Positions 32,811 through 43,139 of a stretch of 64,000 nucleotides of DNA are shown in pieces (position 1 is the first letter of the stretch; the number at the start of each line of letters is the position of its first letter). The notes under the pieces are model-generated. The model ran no database searches. It was not told the DNA's origin and saw only the letters and a list, made by a program, of their open reading frames with translations. Both the position numbers and the translations under genes were made by a program. The DNA is from Cryptomeria japonica. Its lineage: Eukaryota; Streptophyta; Pinopsida; Cupressales; Cupressaceae. The stretch is taken from contig NC_081415.1 in assembly GCF_030272615.1 (NCBI RefSeq), positions 416,792,757-416,856,756 on the forward strand, read 5' to 3'.

Positions 32811-33640
32811 GTGTCTTATGTGGGAAAGATTACAAAAGCGCCAATCATCTTTTGCTCAATTGCTCCTTCACCCAATAGTGTTGGTATGGGCTTATTTCAA
32901 TGTTGGGTTGACTTTTCCCATTACATCACACTCTTCTTGGATATTTTCAAAGTTCGCCTCTCCTTCACAAAACTTTAACTTTTGCTTGCTCTTGGAAATT
33001 GAGTCCCTCTATCCTAATATGGAACATTTGGCTTAAGAGAAATAAATTTTTTTTCAAAAAGACCCCTTCTTCTTCCCTGTAGGTCATATCCAACATTGAG
33101 AAGTCCATTTCTAAAGTAAGAATGGCTTATATTGTAAGGATAAATAATTCAAAAGAAATTTTGTCTTCCTTGGATGTAGATATGCTGACGAAGCTTCTTA
33201 GGAAGCAAGCCAAATGGACTCCTCCTCTTAAAGATTAGGTAAAACTTAATTTTGACTGCTCGCCTCTCATCGAAACCTAGTTACCTTGAGATTTAGAGTG
33301 ATCTTCAGAGATAAGAATAGGAAGATATTAAAGGCAACTTGTAAGATCCTTCCTAGTGGCACAAATAATGTAACAGTGTTCTCAACACTTAGCATTAGAT
33401 TAGCTTTTGTAGTCAAATTTGGTTTTAAAACACAATGTATTGAGAGAGACTTGTTGGTCACAATTCAAGTGGTCATAAACAAATCAATCAATTCTTGGAG
33501 GCTTAAATGTATTTATGATCATACCCTTTCCTTCCTCAATAAGCTTGATCAATTTCAAATTTCGGCTATGTGGATGGATTGTGAATAAAGCCATAGCTGA
33601 AGAGATATTAATACAAATTTACACTATAGAGGAATTTTTA
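32811..33640 (+). pseudogene. LINE-B ORF2, zf-RVT end and RNase H
   Basis: The zf-RVT domain resumes as VLCGKDYKSANHLLLNC, completing the zinc ligands cut at 24932. A tryptophan-rich connection and then RNase H follow. WTPPLKD at about 33218 and KLNFDCS (FDG-type motif, altered) precede the frame at 33286-33588. The last RNase H helix (ANKAIA) is around 33579-33600 in another frame. Stops and frameshifts are present. Confidence 0.75.
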
Positions 33641-34849
33641 CTAGAGTTGGGTTTCACAACAAGATTGGAGAATGGCATCTATAAGTAAAGTGGCACAACC
33701 TTTTCTTGAGGCTACAAAGACAAAAAATTGGCTCAATTATGGGCTTCACAACAAGCCCATTATGAATTAGGAATGACATCCACCTATCCTCCCGACCTTG
33801 ACAATGAATTGGCTAAGTGGTTTTGGTTTGCACCCAGTTTGTACTTTGTCTACTTTATGCCACACATGTGAATTGTCTTCACATCTATCTCTAGCAATCT
33901 TTCACACTCACCACTATAATCCTAGGCATTATTTTGTTAACAATTTGTTGTACTATGCATGTTTCCACATTGGTGCTCTCTTAATCCATACTATGAAACC
34001 CAACACATGGATTTTTACCAACCACTACCCTTTGTGCCTCAATTATGTGATCAACTAATTCATAATGGGCTTGTGTATGCCTCATCATTGAAGTGTGGCG
34101 TCATAATTTTTGGGCAAAGCCTTATACTCTTCAGATAGAGGTTGGTTTTCTACCACCTCCTCTCCTCAACACCCTATTGTTGTATGATTGGTATTGGGTC
34201 TGTAGAAAAAAAATGAAGAGTTTCCCTACCATGATGCTACTAGGAATGCTCCAACCCAGGGGCATATGATTAGAAAAAAATGGGGAGAGCCTTCATTATT
34301 CAAAATGAGTGTGTTGAAGTTGCCATGAGAGTGGTACTAGGCAAAAAATGGCTTGTAGAGAACTCCTCTACCTTGTTCTTGGAAGTGACATCCCACTTTT
34401 TGATGAATTGTATGGATATCTTACTAGATGCATAAATGGTCACCTCCATATCCAAATTGTATGTCCAACCTTCTACTTTCTCTCTAGAACATTTGGAAAA
34501 TTGTTTGAGCACATACTTCATGTCTAGTGTTTCTTCCCTAGTTGGTGGGTTCATGGAACCCCATGACCTAGGCACGATTTTGGTGTATGTGAAATTGTTA
34601 GATGCTGTGCACATGGGTTTATTGCGCAACAAGTTTGAGAATATAATGCTGACATTGGACTATCTCTACACAAGGTTCTCTAAACAAGTTCTAGATGGAG
34701 ATTTTAATAAATTCACAATGATCCATTTTCTTTTATCTAATAATGTTTACACTCCTGCGACACCAATTATGCCCCTCTCATCATTGGATGAACCAAGCAC
34801 TAGTGGTGAAACTAGTTCTCTGCCCTCTCTAGATGCTTCTTTGAATTAA
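33641..34849 (+). pseudogene. Unrecognised C-terminal extension downstream of LINE-B RNase H
   Basis: After RNase H one reading frame (frame of 33581) can be followed, through many stops, to 34849. Its last part (34436-34849) is open for 137 codons: a helical segment (LEHLENCLSTYFMSSVSSLV), FLLSNNVYTPATPIMP, and a Ser-rich end (SSLDEPSTSGETSSLPSLD). LINE-A does not show an equivalent extension in the part inside the window. I do not recognise the domain. It could be an extra LINE module, or an unrelated coding fragment next to the LINE. Confidence 0.4.
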
Positions 34850-35288
34850 TCAAGGTTGGTCTAATGTCATTTTCCATACTCAATGTAATTTTGTCATCCA
34901 ATTTTTTTTGACTTCATCCATGGTGCGAATTGAGAAAAGCTATGGTATATGGGTGGTGGCTCATGAGGGGTCTTGCATTCATGTGGGTGAGATTGATAAT
35001 TCTAAAAATTATATGATGTCTTTTAGTTCTCTATCACCCATTTTCCCAGTCTTCTTTTTCTAGGAGCTGACATTCATTGTAACTATCAAATGTGGTTTTC
35101 ATTAGCCAATGATATACTTGTATATACTTGTGGCATTATGAAGGCACTGGCTATCTAGCCACATAAATCGTTAAACTATGATTCTCATACATCTATGCTC
35201 ATGCCTACCACTGTACATGCTTCCATCCTTCTGTTGTGGAATTGTAGATAGTTCGGGCCTATTTAATGTTTAATTTTTTTTAATAGTT

Positions 35289-35329
<41 letters not shown>

Positions 35330-35784
35330 TTGGCTTTGTTATGTTTTATATATTTTTATTATTATATTTGTAAAATTAATTTTAATTTTTTTAATTAATT
35401 TTAATAATAATAATATTATAACATATATAGTATATAATTAAGTGATTTTAAGGTATATATTATATAAAAAAATTAATAATGGAATAGATATCAAACAAGT
35501 TTGCACCCTTTTCTAAGATATTAACTTAGCAACCTTGTGATACATGGGAACATTCTCAGGTTGTTGGTAACATGTAGTAAGAATGAACCTCTAGAGTAAG
35601 TTGGCTCTTAAGGATACTTCACTTAAACTAACTGAACTAATGCTTTCTACAGAGAAAACGGTAAGGAAGAATCATGAAAATGAAACACTAATTCCTAAAG
35701 GTGATGCACCAAAATGATGATTTGAAACTTGCACAATAGACTAACACACAATTTAACTAGTAACAAAAAAAATTTCTGCACAAC
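34850..35784. repeat. LINE-B 3' tail, (TA)n microsatellite and AT-rich spacer
   Basis: Non-coding. A T-rich stretch precedes a perfect (TA)n run at about 35295-35326, followed by AT-rich sequence to about 35500. LINE-B probably ends near the microsatellite, but no clean poly-A tail or target duplication was found. Nothing recognisable lies between 35500 and 35784. Confidence 0.5.
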
Positions 35785-37560
35785 TCACTTTTCAAGTGGT
35801 TCATATTCAATACCCAATTTATCCATGATTTGCTTAGGCATTATTGAGCTACCAGCACCTAAGTCAATCATGCAATTATGGACTAGGTGGTCCCCAATGA
35901 TCGGGGAAACATAGAATGGAGGTGGTTTCTTGTTTTTCTCTTGTTGTTCACTACTGGTTTGAGTGTCATTTGTAAGCACAACTTTAGATGTACTTTGGGG
36001 AGATTCATTGGACAAAGATAGGCTAGATAGAGTTGACTGTAAAAGTTCTTTTTGGCCAGGAATAACTAATGAATCCCACATAGGAATTGATACATTAATA
36101 TTCTTCATATGTTCCAAAATATTGAATGAGTGTGAGGTTACCTTAGGCTATCCTTTAGAAACAACAGACTCTTCTTGAGTTTTTAGCACTCGAGGTTGTC
36201 CAATACTTGGTAAGGGTTGATGTCTTGGTAGAATACAAATGTTTAACCCATCGGGTGGACCAAAAACTTGAGAGGTACATGCACCATTAGTCATAGCAGC
36301 CAGTCCTTGGTTCACCTTTGATACTTGATTTACTTGAAAAGTATCATTATCAGCTTGTTGTCCTAATTCTACAACCCTCTTCTTTCTTCTTGTGTTGTCT
36401 GCAATAGAAGAGCCCACTTGGTTCACACCACAAAATTATTCTCCTTGCCAATTTAGGAGAGTTGTTTCATTATGTTGCTCATCTTGTTGTTGAATAGGGG
36501 TTTCACTAGACACATTAGGCTGTGCATTTGAATTATTCTAGATCATTAAGGCCTGGTTAATCATCCCATTGGCACAAGTATTCTGGTTGTGGGGTTGATT
36601 ACATGGAAAGCACCCGTAATAGTCTTGAGCCAAATTGTTTTGAATGGGTGCAATTTCCTTTAAGGAACTAGCAACATTTGGGTTGTAAGCTTCATAAGGC
36701 CAAGGATTGAAGACTTGCCTTGGACCTTGATTATTTGGCTGATAAGGGGGCCTATTTGGTTGATTTTGTTGGTATGAAGTCTACTATAAAGGCCAGTAAG
36801 GCTTAAAACTTTGATTTTGCTACCTATTTAGGTTCACTATTTCATTACCAAAAGACTGTAACAATCCCTTAATCTCTTGTAACTCAGAAGATTGAGCCGG
36901 AGATGTATCTTTCTGGCTTTTGCACTAGGTATTAGATGTTGGCAATGCTAGTACAGTTGGAATAATAGCTATAGGAGGCACTTGTATTGGTGTTGGTGGC
37001 TGAATTGCTAGAAATATTGGCATAGGAGGTCTAGGGGCAATTTTACCAACCTATATAAGATTGTTCTTAGCTCTTATATCTATGGCACAAGCTTGTGGAA
37101 AAGAATTTCCTACCATAAATTGTACAATAACAAAAATATCACTATTCAAAGCTCTCAAATTGTATAGGAAAGCATGATTAGTAGTAGGCCTTACCGTTTG
37201 TGGAATCCTGTCCCATGTCCTCTAAAATCAATGGTTGAAATCTGACATAACCTCATGAGGTGCACTCTTTATTGTAGGCAGTTGCTCCACCAATGATAAA
37301 TAGTTTGAATTGACTTCAAAGAAATTGCACAACTGGTCACCCAATTGATTCTATGTTGCTATGGAATTGATGGGTAGACCTCTAAACCATTGCAATGCTT
37401 TCCCCTTGAAAGAGGTTGCAAGTAATCTGACTACAATGTTTTCTTCTATCACATGATGGACAACACATAGGTGTGCAACATCTTTTATATGCTAAGCTGG
37501 AGTAGTTTGGTCTTCACCAGTAAAATATGATAACATCTTTGGAGAAAATACAATAATATC
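35785..37560 (-). pseudogene. Ty3/gypsy gag and protease fragment
   Basis: Minus-strand remains of a gypsy gag-pro. From right to left: LSYFTGEDQTTPA and LLATSFKGKALQWFRGLP (capsid domain, 37550-37360), a zinc knuckle CFPCNQPHNQNTC near 36580-36620, Gln/Asn-rich linkers, and an aspartic protease with MIDLGAGSSIMP near 35830-35880. The protease active site D-S/T-G is altered to D-L-G. Stops are frequent. No reverse transcriptase follows on the left; the fragment simply ends. It differs from the gag of the other two gypsy elements in this window. Confidence 0.75.
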
Positions 37561-38529
37561 ATCATGTTGGGCCAAATTCAAGGATGCACACTCATGGGTA
37601 AGAAAGTGTAAAGAATGCACTTTGTTTATTGGGAAAGAAAAATTGGCAGCCTTGCCATTGCAGCCTATTCGGGTTGAACAACCCTTTATGAGGTGGGGAT
37701 TAGATTTTATTGGAGTTATAAACCTCCCATGTAGTGTTGGAAACAAGTGGGTATTAATAGCTACACATTACTTAAAAAAATGAACTAAAGTTGTAGCATT
37801 CAGAGAGGCCAATGAGATTGTTATTTTAAACTTTTATGAAGAGCTGGTTACCAGGTTTGGGGTCCCTGAATCTATTATTTTAGACAATGCTCTTCTTTTG
37901 TTGGTATAAGGATAGTTGACTGGGCTGTAAAGAATGGGATTCATCTGAATACCTCTTCCAATCAATGGCCAAGTAGAATCCACAAATAAGAACTTAATTA
38001 GAATCATCAAGAAGACATTTGAGGGTAACCAAAGAGGTTGGCATACTAAGCTGAAATCAGCCTTGTGGGCTGACAGGATTACTCCTAAAAGAGCTATAGG
38101 GCAGTCATCTTATATGCTGATTTATGGGAAGGAAGCAAGGCTCCCTATCTCACTTGAGTTACCAATGCTTGATTTAGCCAATCAGCTTGATATGATAGAG
38201 GAAGATCCTATGACAACAAGGTTAGCTTAGTTGGTTGAGCTAGAGGAAACTAGAAGTGAGGCCATGATAATGATAGAACAACACCACACATAGATGAAAT
38301 GGTCTTTTGACAAAATGTCATCCCCAAGAATTTTTTAAGAAGGTGACATAGTGCTGAAATGGGATGAGCTTAAAGATAGGCTTGAAAAGCACTCCAATTT
38401 TGATGCATTTTGAAGTGAGCCTTACATTATCACTAAATGTAAATAAAATTATTCCTTCCAATTATCCAGGCTAGATGGTGACATGGAGCTAATCCCATTC
38501 AATAGGATTCACCTCAAGCATTGCTTTTG
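37561..38529 (+). pseudogene. Ty3/gypsy integrase fragment
   Basis: Plus-strand integrase, starting within the zinc-binding part (WVRKCKECTLF) and running through the catalytic core: GLDFIGVINLP (first Asp), RFGVPESIILDNA (second Asp), INGQVESTNKNLIRIIKK (catalytic Glu). It ends in the C-terminal domain with FNRIHLKHCF. It abuts the oppositely oriented gag fragment at about 37560. Stops at several points make it inactive. The three catalytic acidic residues can still be seen. Confidence 0.8.
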
Positions 38530-40759
38530 AGGTATAATCTGAATTTGTACATGATTCAGTAGATCATGGATGTTAAATAAGTGTTGTAGATTAGATGCAA
38601 TTTTCACTTCCTCTAAGTGCTTTGTGCATAGTTAGTTGGTTTTGAGTTCAGTAGGTGAATAAGAAAGTGTTCTTTCTATTTCCCGCTTATAATTCAATTA
38701 GGAAGATATATGTCATTTATAATAGTGAGTTTGTTTGTTCACTATCACAAGCAATACATATCTATTAAATTGGACTATAAGAGATGAAAATAGTGTGATA
38801 ATGAGTTACAACAATACAAAAGAGTGTTTCTCAAGTTTTGTCAAGAAAGAATAACTCTGTACCCAATGGAAAAGTTCAGGCAACTGGTCTAGGATGCTTA
38901 GCAGGCAACGTGTCTAGGATGCTTAGCATGCAAGCATTTAGAAGACATTGCCAAAAATGTTACCTAATTTTGCTTTCAACTCAACCAAGTGGAGTTGGTA
39001 AAGTATTTGTAACTAAATAAAAAATATAAGAAAAATAAAAGGTACATGTCTGATTATGCTAGGTGCTTATACCGAAGATGTTATCAAATGAACAATAGCT
39101 TCAATGCAAGTGTTTACAAGAAAGAAGAGTATACAACTTTGCATAAAAAAATTGCTTTCTTTATTCATAAATATCAAAAGTATAGTGTTCCACACAAGCC
39201 ATGGGAGTAACTCATTTGATGCATCACAAAAGAAAACTATACATTTATGATAGAAAGCATATAAAAGGAGTAGGGATCATCATTGCCTAAATGACAAATC
39301 CTCAAGGCCAAGTTGTTGCATTATCTCATGCTCCTTCCTCTCTGCTATCCCAGACATATATGTAAGTCATGAGAGAAATAGGTGTTAGAGCTCAGGATGC
39401 CTAATCATTTCATATGTAATATCAACAAATGCATAGTTGCTTTCATAAGGCATTAAATCAGTTTACAAACATCACATATATCAGAAGAAAGCATAGAGCC
39501 ATCATCAATATCCATTGAGTTCTAAACTTCATTGTTTTATCTAACATGTTTGTTCACTATGCAGGTTTATGTATATTTTTATTGCTGATCATAATGCACT
39601 AATAATCACAGGCATCATAGCATGTGGAGTAAAATGGGCTCCCACAAGGGTTGAGCCCAACATGCCTGTAGTTGTATCGATTAGACATGAATCATTCATA
39701 ACAGTGAGTTAATTCTTACACTATTACAAACTAGTAGTATCAACTCAATACAATTACGATAAAGATGAAAAGGGAAGACTTAGTGTTTGAGTTAAAAAAG
39801 TCATTGAACTCAGAGCAAAAGAAATATAAACTCTCATTCATAGCCAATCAATCGTTATTTATTAGATGAGTTGAAGCACTTTTCAAATATCTAGGGCATT
39901 CATTATTATGATTTACATCTCATGGGTATGTAAGATCATAAGAGCATTGAGGAAAAGTTGTGCGAACAACCAATACCAAAGCACACAAAGTGGAAAGACA
40001 ATCTTGAGCTTGAAAGACAATCCCAGTTCAAAGCCCAATCACTGTATCCAAACGCAACAAGAGCAACGATATTTATGCCAAATAATATATAGTAAGAAAT
40101 TCTCTTTGGGCATTCATAGTAAACAACTATGCACAATCAAGGGAATTTACAAGACAATACAAGTCATAAACTAGAGTTGTGCAGATCTATTCACTGCTAA
40201 AAAGAGATCAAAACAATGTATAGGCATTGTAGCAACTAAAGACATTTGATTGAAAAAGCATAAGATATACACCCTTCATGATTTGAAAGACTAACAAATA
40301 GAAAATGGTTATAGTCATGAGGGATATTTCAGAAAAGACAGAGAGGTTAGATGTTCTGCCATGAAGAGGAAAGCCATAAGGTTAGAGCACTGTCAAGAAG
40401 ACAGTCCAAAGTAGTTGAAATACACAATCCAAGACCTATGAGTGAGCACAAAGATTTGTAACAATAACCTTTTTAAGAAGACTAAGTACAATCTAAGAAG
40501 AGAGTTCAAAGCCTCAATAGTGAGAGATGATCACCAGTCATAGAGTTTGAAGAGCATAACTTAACCATTCAAGCCTTTGGACAAGGATTAAGGCCAAAAT
40601 CTCATAAATAAGAGATAACATTAGATTGAGAGAAACAATATACAAGATGAGAAGATCACTGCCCTATGTACCCAAAGGTGGTTAGAGAGGATTCCATGAT
40701 TCACCAAGGAAAGAACAATGATCTAGATGAGTATAGATCAATCATTACATTGATAAGAT
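38530..40759. other. Unassigned 2.2 kb between the gypsy integrase and the copia LTR
   Basis: No protein motif. It could be the 3' non-coding part and LTR of the element that owned the integrase, but I found no terminal repeat. A small tandem duplication, two copies of about 24 bp containing TCTAGGATGCTTAGCA, is at about 38888-38935. The rest is AT-rich. Confidence 0.4.
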
Positions 40760-41150
40760 TGGTGGCATCAACAATGAAGGAAAACTGAGAGGGGGGGGGA
40801 TCAGTTTTCACCGGATTAAACAATTTTGAGCACAATATCAGATCTAATCAGTAACAACACGCATAACACCAATATTTTGACGTGGAAAACTTGTTTAAGG
40901 GAAAAATCACACTGGGAACCAACCCACAATAAGATGATTCTCTGTAGTAGTATGTGTAAATATTACAATGGGGAATGCACATGCATTCAGGCACACTTCC
41001 TAGAGCTCATTGCTCAAAATATAATGACTCGAAAGGCTGCAACCCTCAGGGAAGGTTCACTACCTTATAATAATATTTGGACTGCATTCCGATTTTGATG
41101 AACTAAAAGAATAGCATCTCCTAATGCCTGATGACAGTTCTGGTTAAACT
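40760..41150 (-). repeat. Copia 3' LTR, distal part (split by the 16 kb element)
   Basis: The left piece of a copia LTR, homologous to 2982-3420 of the solo LTR: TG start, poly-G run at 40791-40799, an AACACCAATATTTTGACG block. Read on the minus strand this is the LTR end (...GCCACCA). The LTR is interrupted at 41150 by the 16 kb Ty3/gypsy element with its target duplication AAACT, and continues at 57384. Its left flank should hold the copia target duplication, but the partner lies outside the window. Confidence 0.78.
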
Positions 41151-41943
41151 TGTATATGGTGAAAATGGATAGCAATAAACAACAATATTGAAAGACTAAA
41201 ATGGATTCAACCACCAAACCCTAGCCTAACAATGAACAAAGATCCACCATAACATATGAAGATAACCTAAGACAATGCAAATAACTCAAAATCACAAAGA
41301 TTATACCATCACATGTCCACTAGGGTTTTGATCTCCATTCTTCCTATCTCCATTGATCTTGTTTGATATGCTTGCTCTCAGATTTTTGTATGCACAAGAG
41401 CTCAATAAAGAATGGAATGTGTTTGCAAGTAGAATTGTAGTGTAGCCAAGTCCTCCAAAATCAGTCATTAGTCATTAGGGTGCTTCATTAGGGTTTGATA
41501 ATGAAGAAAGAATCTCCTTAAATAGAAGACACAATAAGAAATGGAGGGTTAATATTGAGAGGTGTAAAAAGAGAGGTCGGCTAGGATTAGAGGGTAGGTA
41601 TAAGAAATACCAAAATAATGAAAGAAGTAGGTAGTGTAGGAAATAAGAGATGAATGACATGTGTCATGTGTAGAAAAAGATAATGAATTAATTAAATAAA
41701 TAAAGATTTATTTAATAAATAGAAGAAGTAGGACAATTAAATAAATAAAATATTTATTTAATTTAGGAAAGGGATAATTTAAATAAATAAATGTATTTAT
41801 TTAAATGAGAAATAAGGCTAGAAGAGGATAAATGAATTAATTAAATAAATAAAGATTTATTTAATTAATAGAAGAATTAGGCTTAGATAATTAAATAAAT
41901 AAAATATTTATTTAATTAAACATGACAATTTTGAGTGTCTACA
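41151..41943 (-). repeat. 3' LTR of the 16 kb Ty3/gypsy element
   Basis: A 793 bp LTR. On the minus strand it reads TGTAGACACTC to CACCATATACA. It contains a purine/AT-rich array of TAAATAAATAAA-type repeats at about 41690-41930. A TATA-like TATTTAAGG on the minus strand lies at about 41514-41525. It differs from the other LTR near 41410-41425 (three positions) and near 41550 (one). Confidence 0.95.
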
Positions 41944-41957
41944 TTTTGCCCCTCTTT
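41944..41957 (-). promoter_or_regulatory. Polypurine tract of the 16 kb element
   Basis: AAAGAGGGGCAAAA on the minus strand, immediately upstream of the 3' LTR start TGTAGACAC. This is the normal position of the plus-strand primer in an LTR element. Confidence 0.85.
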
Positions 41958-42190
41958 GATACAATGCGGCTTGTCGCGTTGTTTCAAAGAAGATAAGATG
42001 AACTGATACAGAGTTGCCCCAGAATAAGGAATTATATGCCCCCTCGAGAGATTGGATGAAAATGTCTGAAAAGATTGCAGACAATCTCTCGATGAGAAAG
42101 ATGGGATAGAATGGGTTGAGCGAATAATGTGACAAAGTCACAGGATGAAGAATACTGACTCGGGAAATGAAGGCCAGGGCTAGGGTAGGC

Positions 42191-42197
42191 TATAAGA
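42191..42197 (+). promoter_or_regulatory. TATA box for the antisense gene of the 16 kb element
   Basis: TATAAGA on the plus strand, 98 bp before the proposed start codon at 42289. It lies in the element just inside the 3' LTR and points away from it, antisense to gag-pol. The spacing allows a start site near 42220-42230 and a short leader. Sequence alone cannot prove activity. Confidence 0.5.
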
Positions 42198-42288
42198 TAG
42201 ACCACGGGCAAAAGACATCCTCATTGTCATCCACACCCATAGAAGAGCACAGTGCAGAGCGAGAAAAGAGCAGCAGCAGTCAGCAGCG

Positions 42289-42354
42289 ATGACATTCGTC
42301 CATAGATTTGATCGTGTCCGCCGATTCCAGCGACCAGCCGATGCAGGAGAGCCG
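42289..42354 (+). CDS. Antisense plant-mobile-domain gene, exon 1 (22 codons)
   Basis: ATG at 42289 opens 22 codons (MTFVHRFDRVRRFQRPADAG then EP) that end exactly at a canonical splice donor, CCG|GTAAGT at 42354/42355. Joining to the acceptor TGCAG at 43135-43139 keeps phase 0 and enters the frame of the long second exon. The exon is basic and Arg-rich. The call rests on four consistent features: TATA box upstream, ATG, perfect donor, phase match. It is a prediction, since no transcript evidence is available. Confidence 0.6.
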
Positions 42355-42469
42355 GTAAGTACCCGAAAACCTCCTCGTACTTTCACGCATTTCGAGTTTT
42401 GTCATAAATGCATGTTTAGGAGCAATAAATGCGCTAGGAATAGGATAGTTTAAAAGTGCAAAAACGCGC

Positions 42470-42790
42470 AACCGCGTCTGTGTCAGCGCCAGGCGCGTCT
42501 GTGTCCAACAGGCGCGTCTGTGTCGGATCCAGGCGCGTCTAGGCCTGGAACCGCGTTTGTGTTGAATGCGGACGCGTTTGTGAAATGTAGCAGCGTCTGT
42601 GATTTTTAGTAGCGTTTATGTCATGTAGGGACGTCTGTGTTCCCTGGTCGCGTTTGTGTCTGGCATAGGCACGTTTGTGTTCAGAGAGCGCGTCTGTGTT
42701 TCAGAAGCGCGTTTATGCAGTCTATAAGCGCGTTTATGAGTTAAAAGCGCGTGTGTGTTGAAACAGTGCGTTTGTGTGTTTAAATGCACG
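42470..42790 (+). repeat. GCGTCTGTG motif array in the antisense gene intron
   Basis: Roughly 17 irregularly spaced copies (10-25 bp apart) of CGCGTCTGTGT and variants (GCGTTTGTG, GCGTTTATG, ACGTCTGTG). The reverse complement of the same motif fills two arrays in the gag-pol leader (54725-55015, 56215-56480). Confidence 0.85.
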
Positions 42791-42906
42791 GTTTTAGTCT
42801 TTTAGGTCAAATCGGCAGTTTTGTGATGAACATACGCTGTCGATTGGATAAGCTGCTGAGAGGATACACTCAAGCAGGTCCTCTAGGAAGATTAGGATAG
42901 ATCAAG

Positions 42907-43103
42907 GCACTTTGTGATGAACAGTGAGTACCAAGATAAAGTACTTTGTGATGAACAGGGAGTACTAAAATATGAGCAGCACTTTGTGATGAACAGGGAG
43001 TGCAAATGTGAGTAACACTTTGTGATGAACAGTGAGTGTCACTAGGGTAGATAGCCATATGCATTTAGATAGCGAGTAGCATTTTGTGATAAACAGTGAA
43101 TGC
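42907..43103 (+). repeat. Five 25-nt inverted repeats with covarying stems
   Basis: Five copies at 42907-42931, 42941-42965, 42979-43003, 43015-43039 and 43079-43103. All share a 15-nt loop TTGTGATGAACAGTG or close variants. The outer 5 nt pair with each other and change together: GCACT/AGTAC (one mismatch), GTACT/AGTAC, GCACT/AGTGC, ACACT/AGTGT, GCATT/AATGC. They end 36 bp before the predicted splice acceptor. Confidence 0.85.
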
Positions 43104-43139
43104 CACTATAACTGACATGATTGAGTTGCTTGACTGCAG

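Larger units (their letters stand above)
42355..43139 (+). other. Predicted 785 bp intron of the antisense gene, repeat-rich
   Basis: Starts GTAAGT, ends TTGACTGCAG. It contains two kinds of repeats: about 17 degenerate copies of a GCGTCTGTG motif at 42470-42790, and five 25-nt inverted repeats at 42907-43103. Neither has coding potential on the plus strand. The boundaries follow from the canonical splice signals and phase 0 on both sides. Confidence 0.55.

Noticed and set aside
40760-41150. A complete copia solo LTR ending at 41150
   Set aside because: The second half of the same LTR continues at 57384 after the target duplication AAACT, and a polypurine tract and copia pol follow it.
42470-42790. 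CRISPR array
   Set aside because: Motif copies are 8-11 nt, degenerate and irregularly spaced, with no unique spacers of constant length, and the DNA is plant nuclear.
42870-43064. Minus-strand ORF with repeated CSSQS
   Set aside because: It is the reverse reading of the five hairpin repeats; the pairing of unit ends explains the pattern better than coding.
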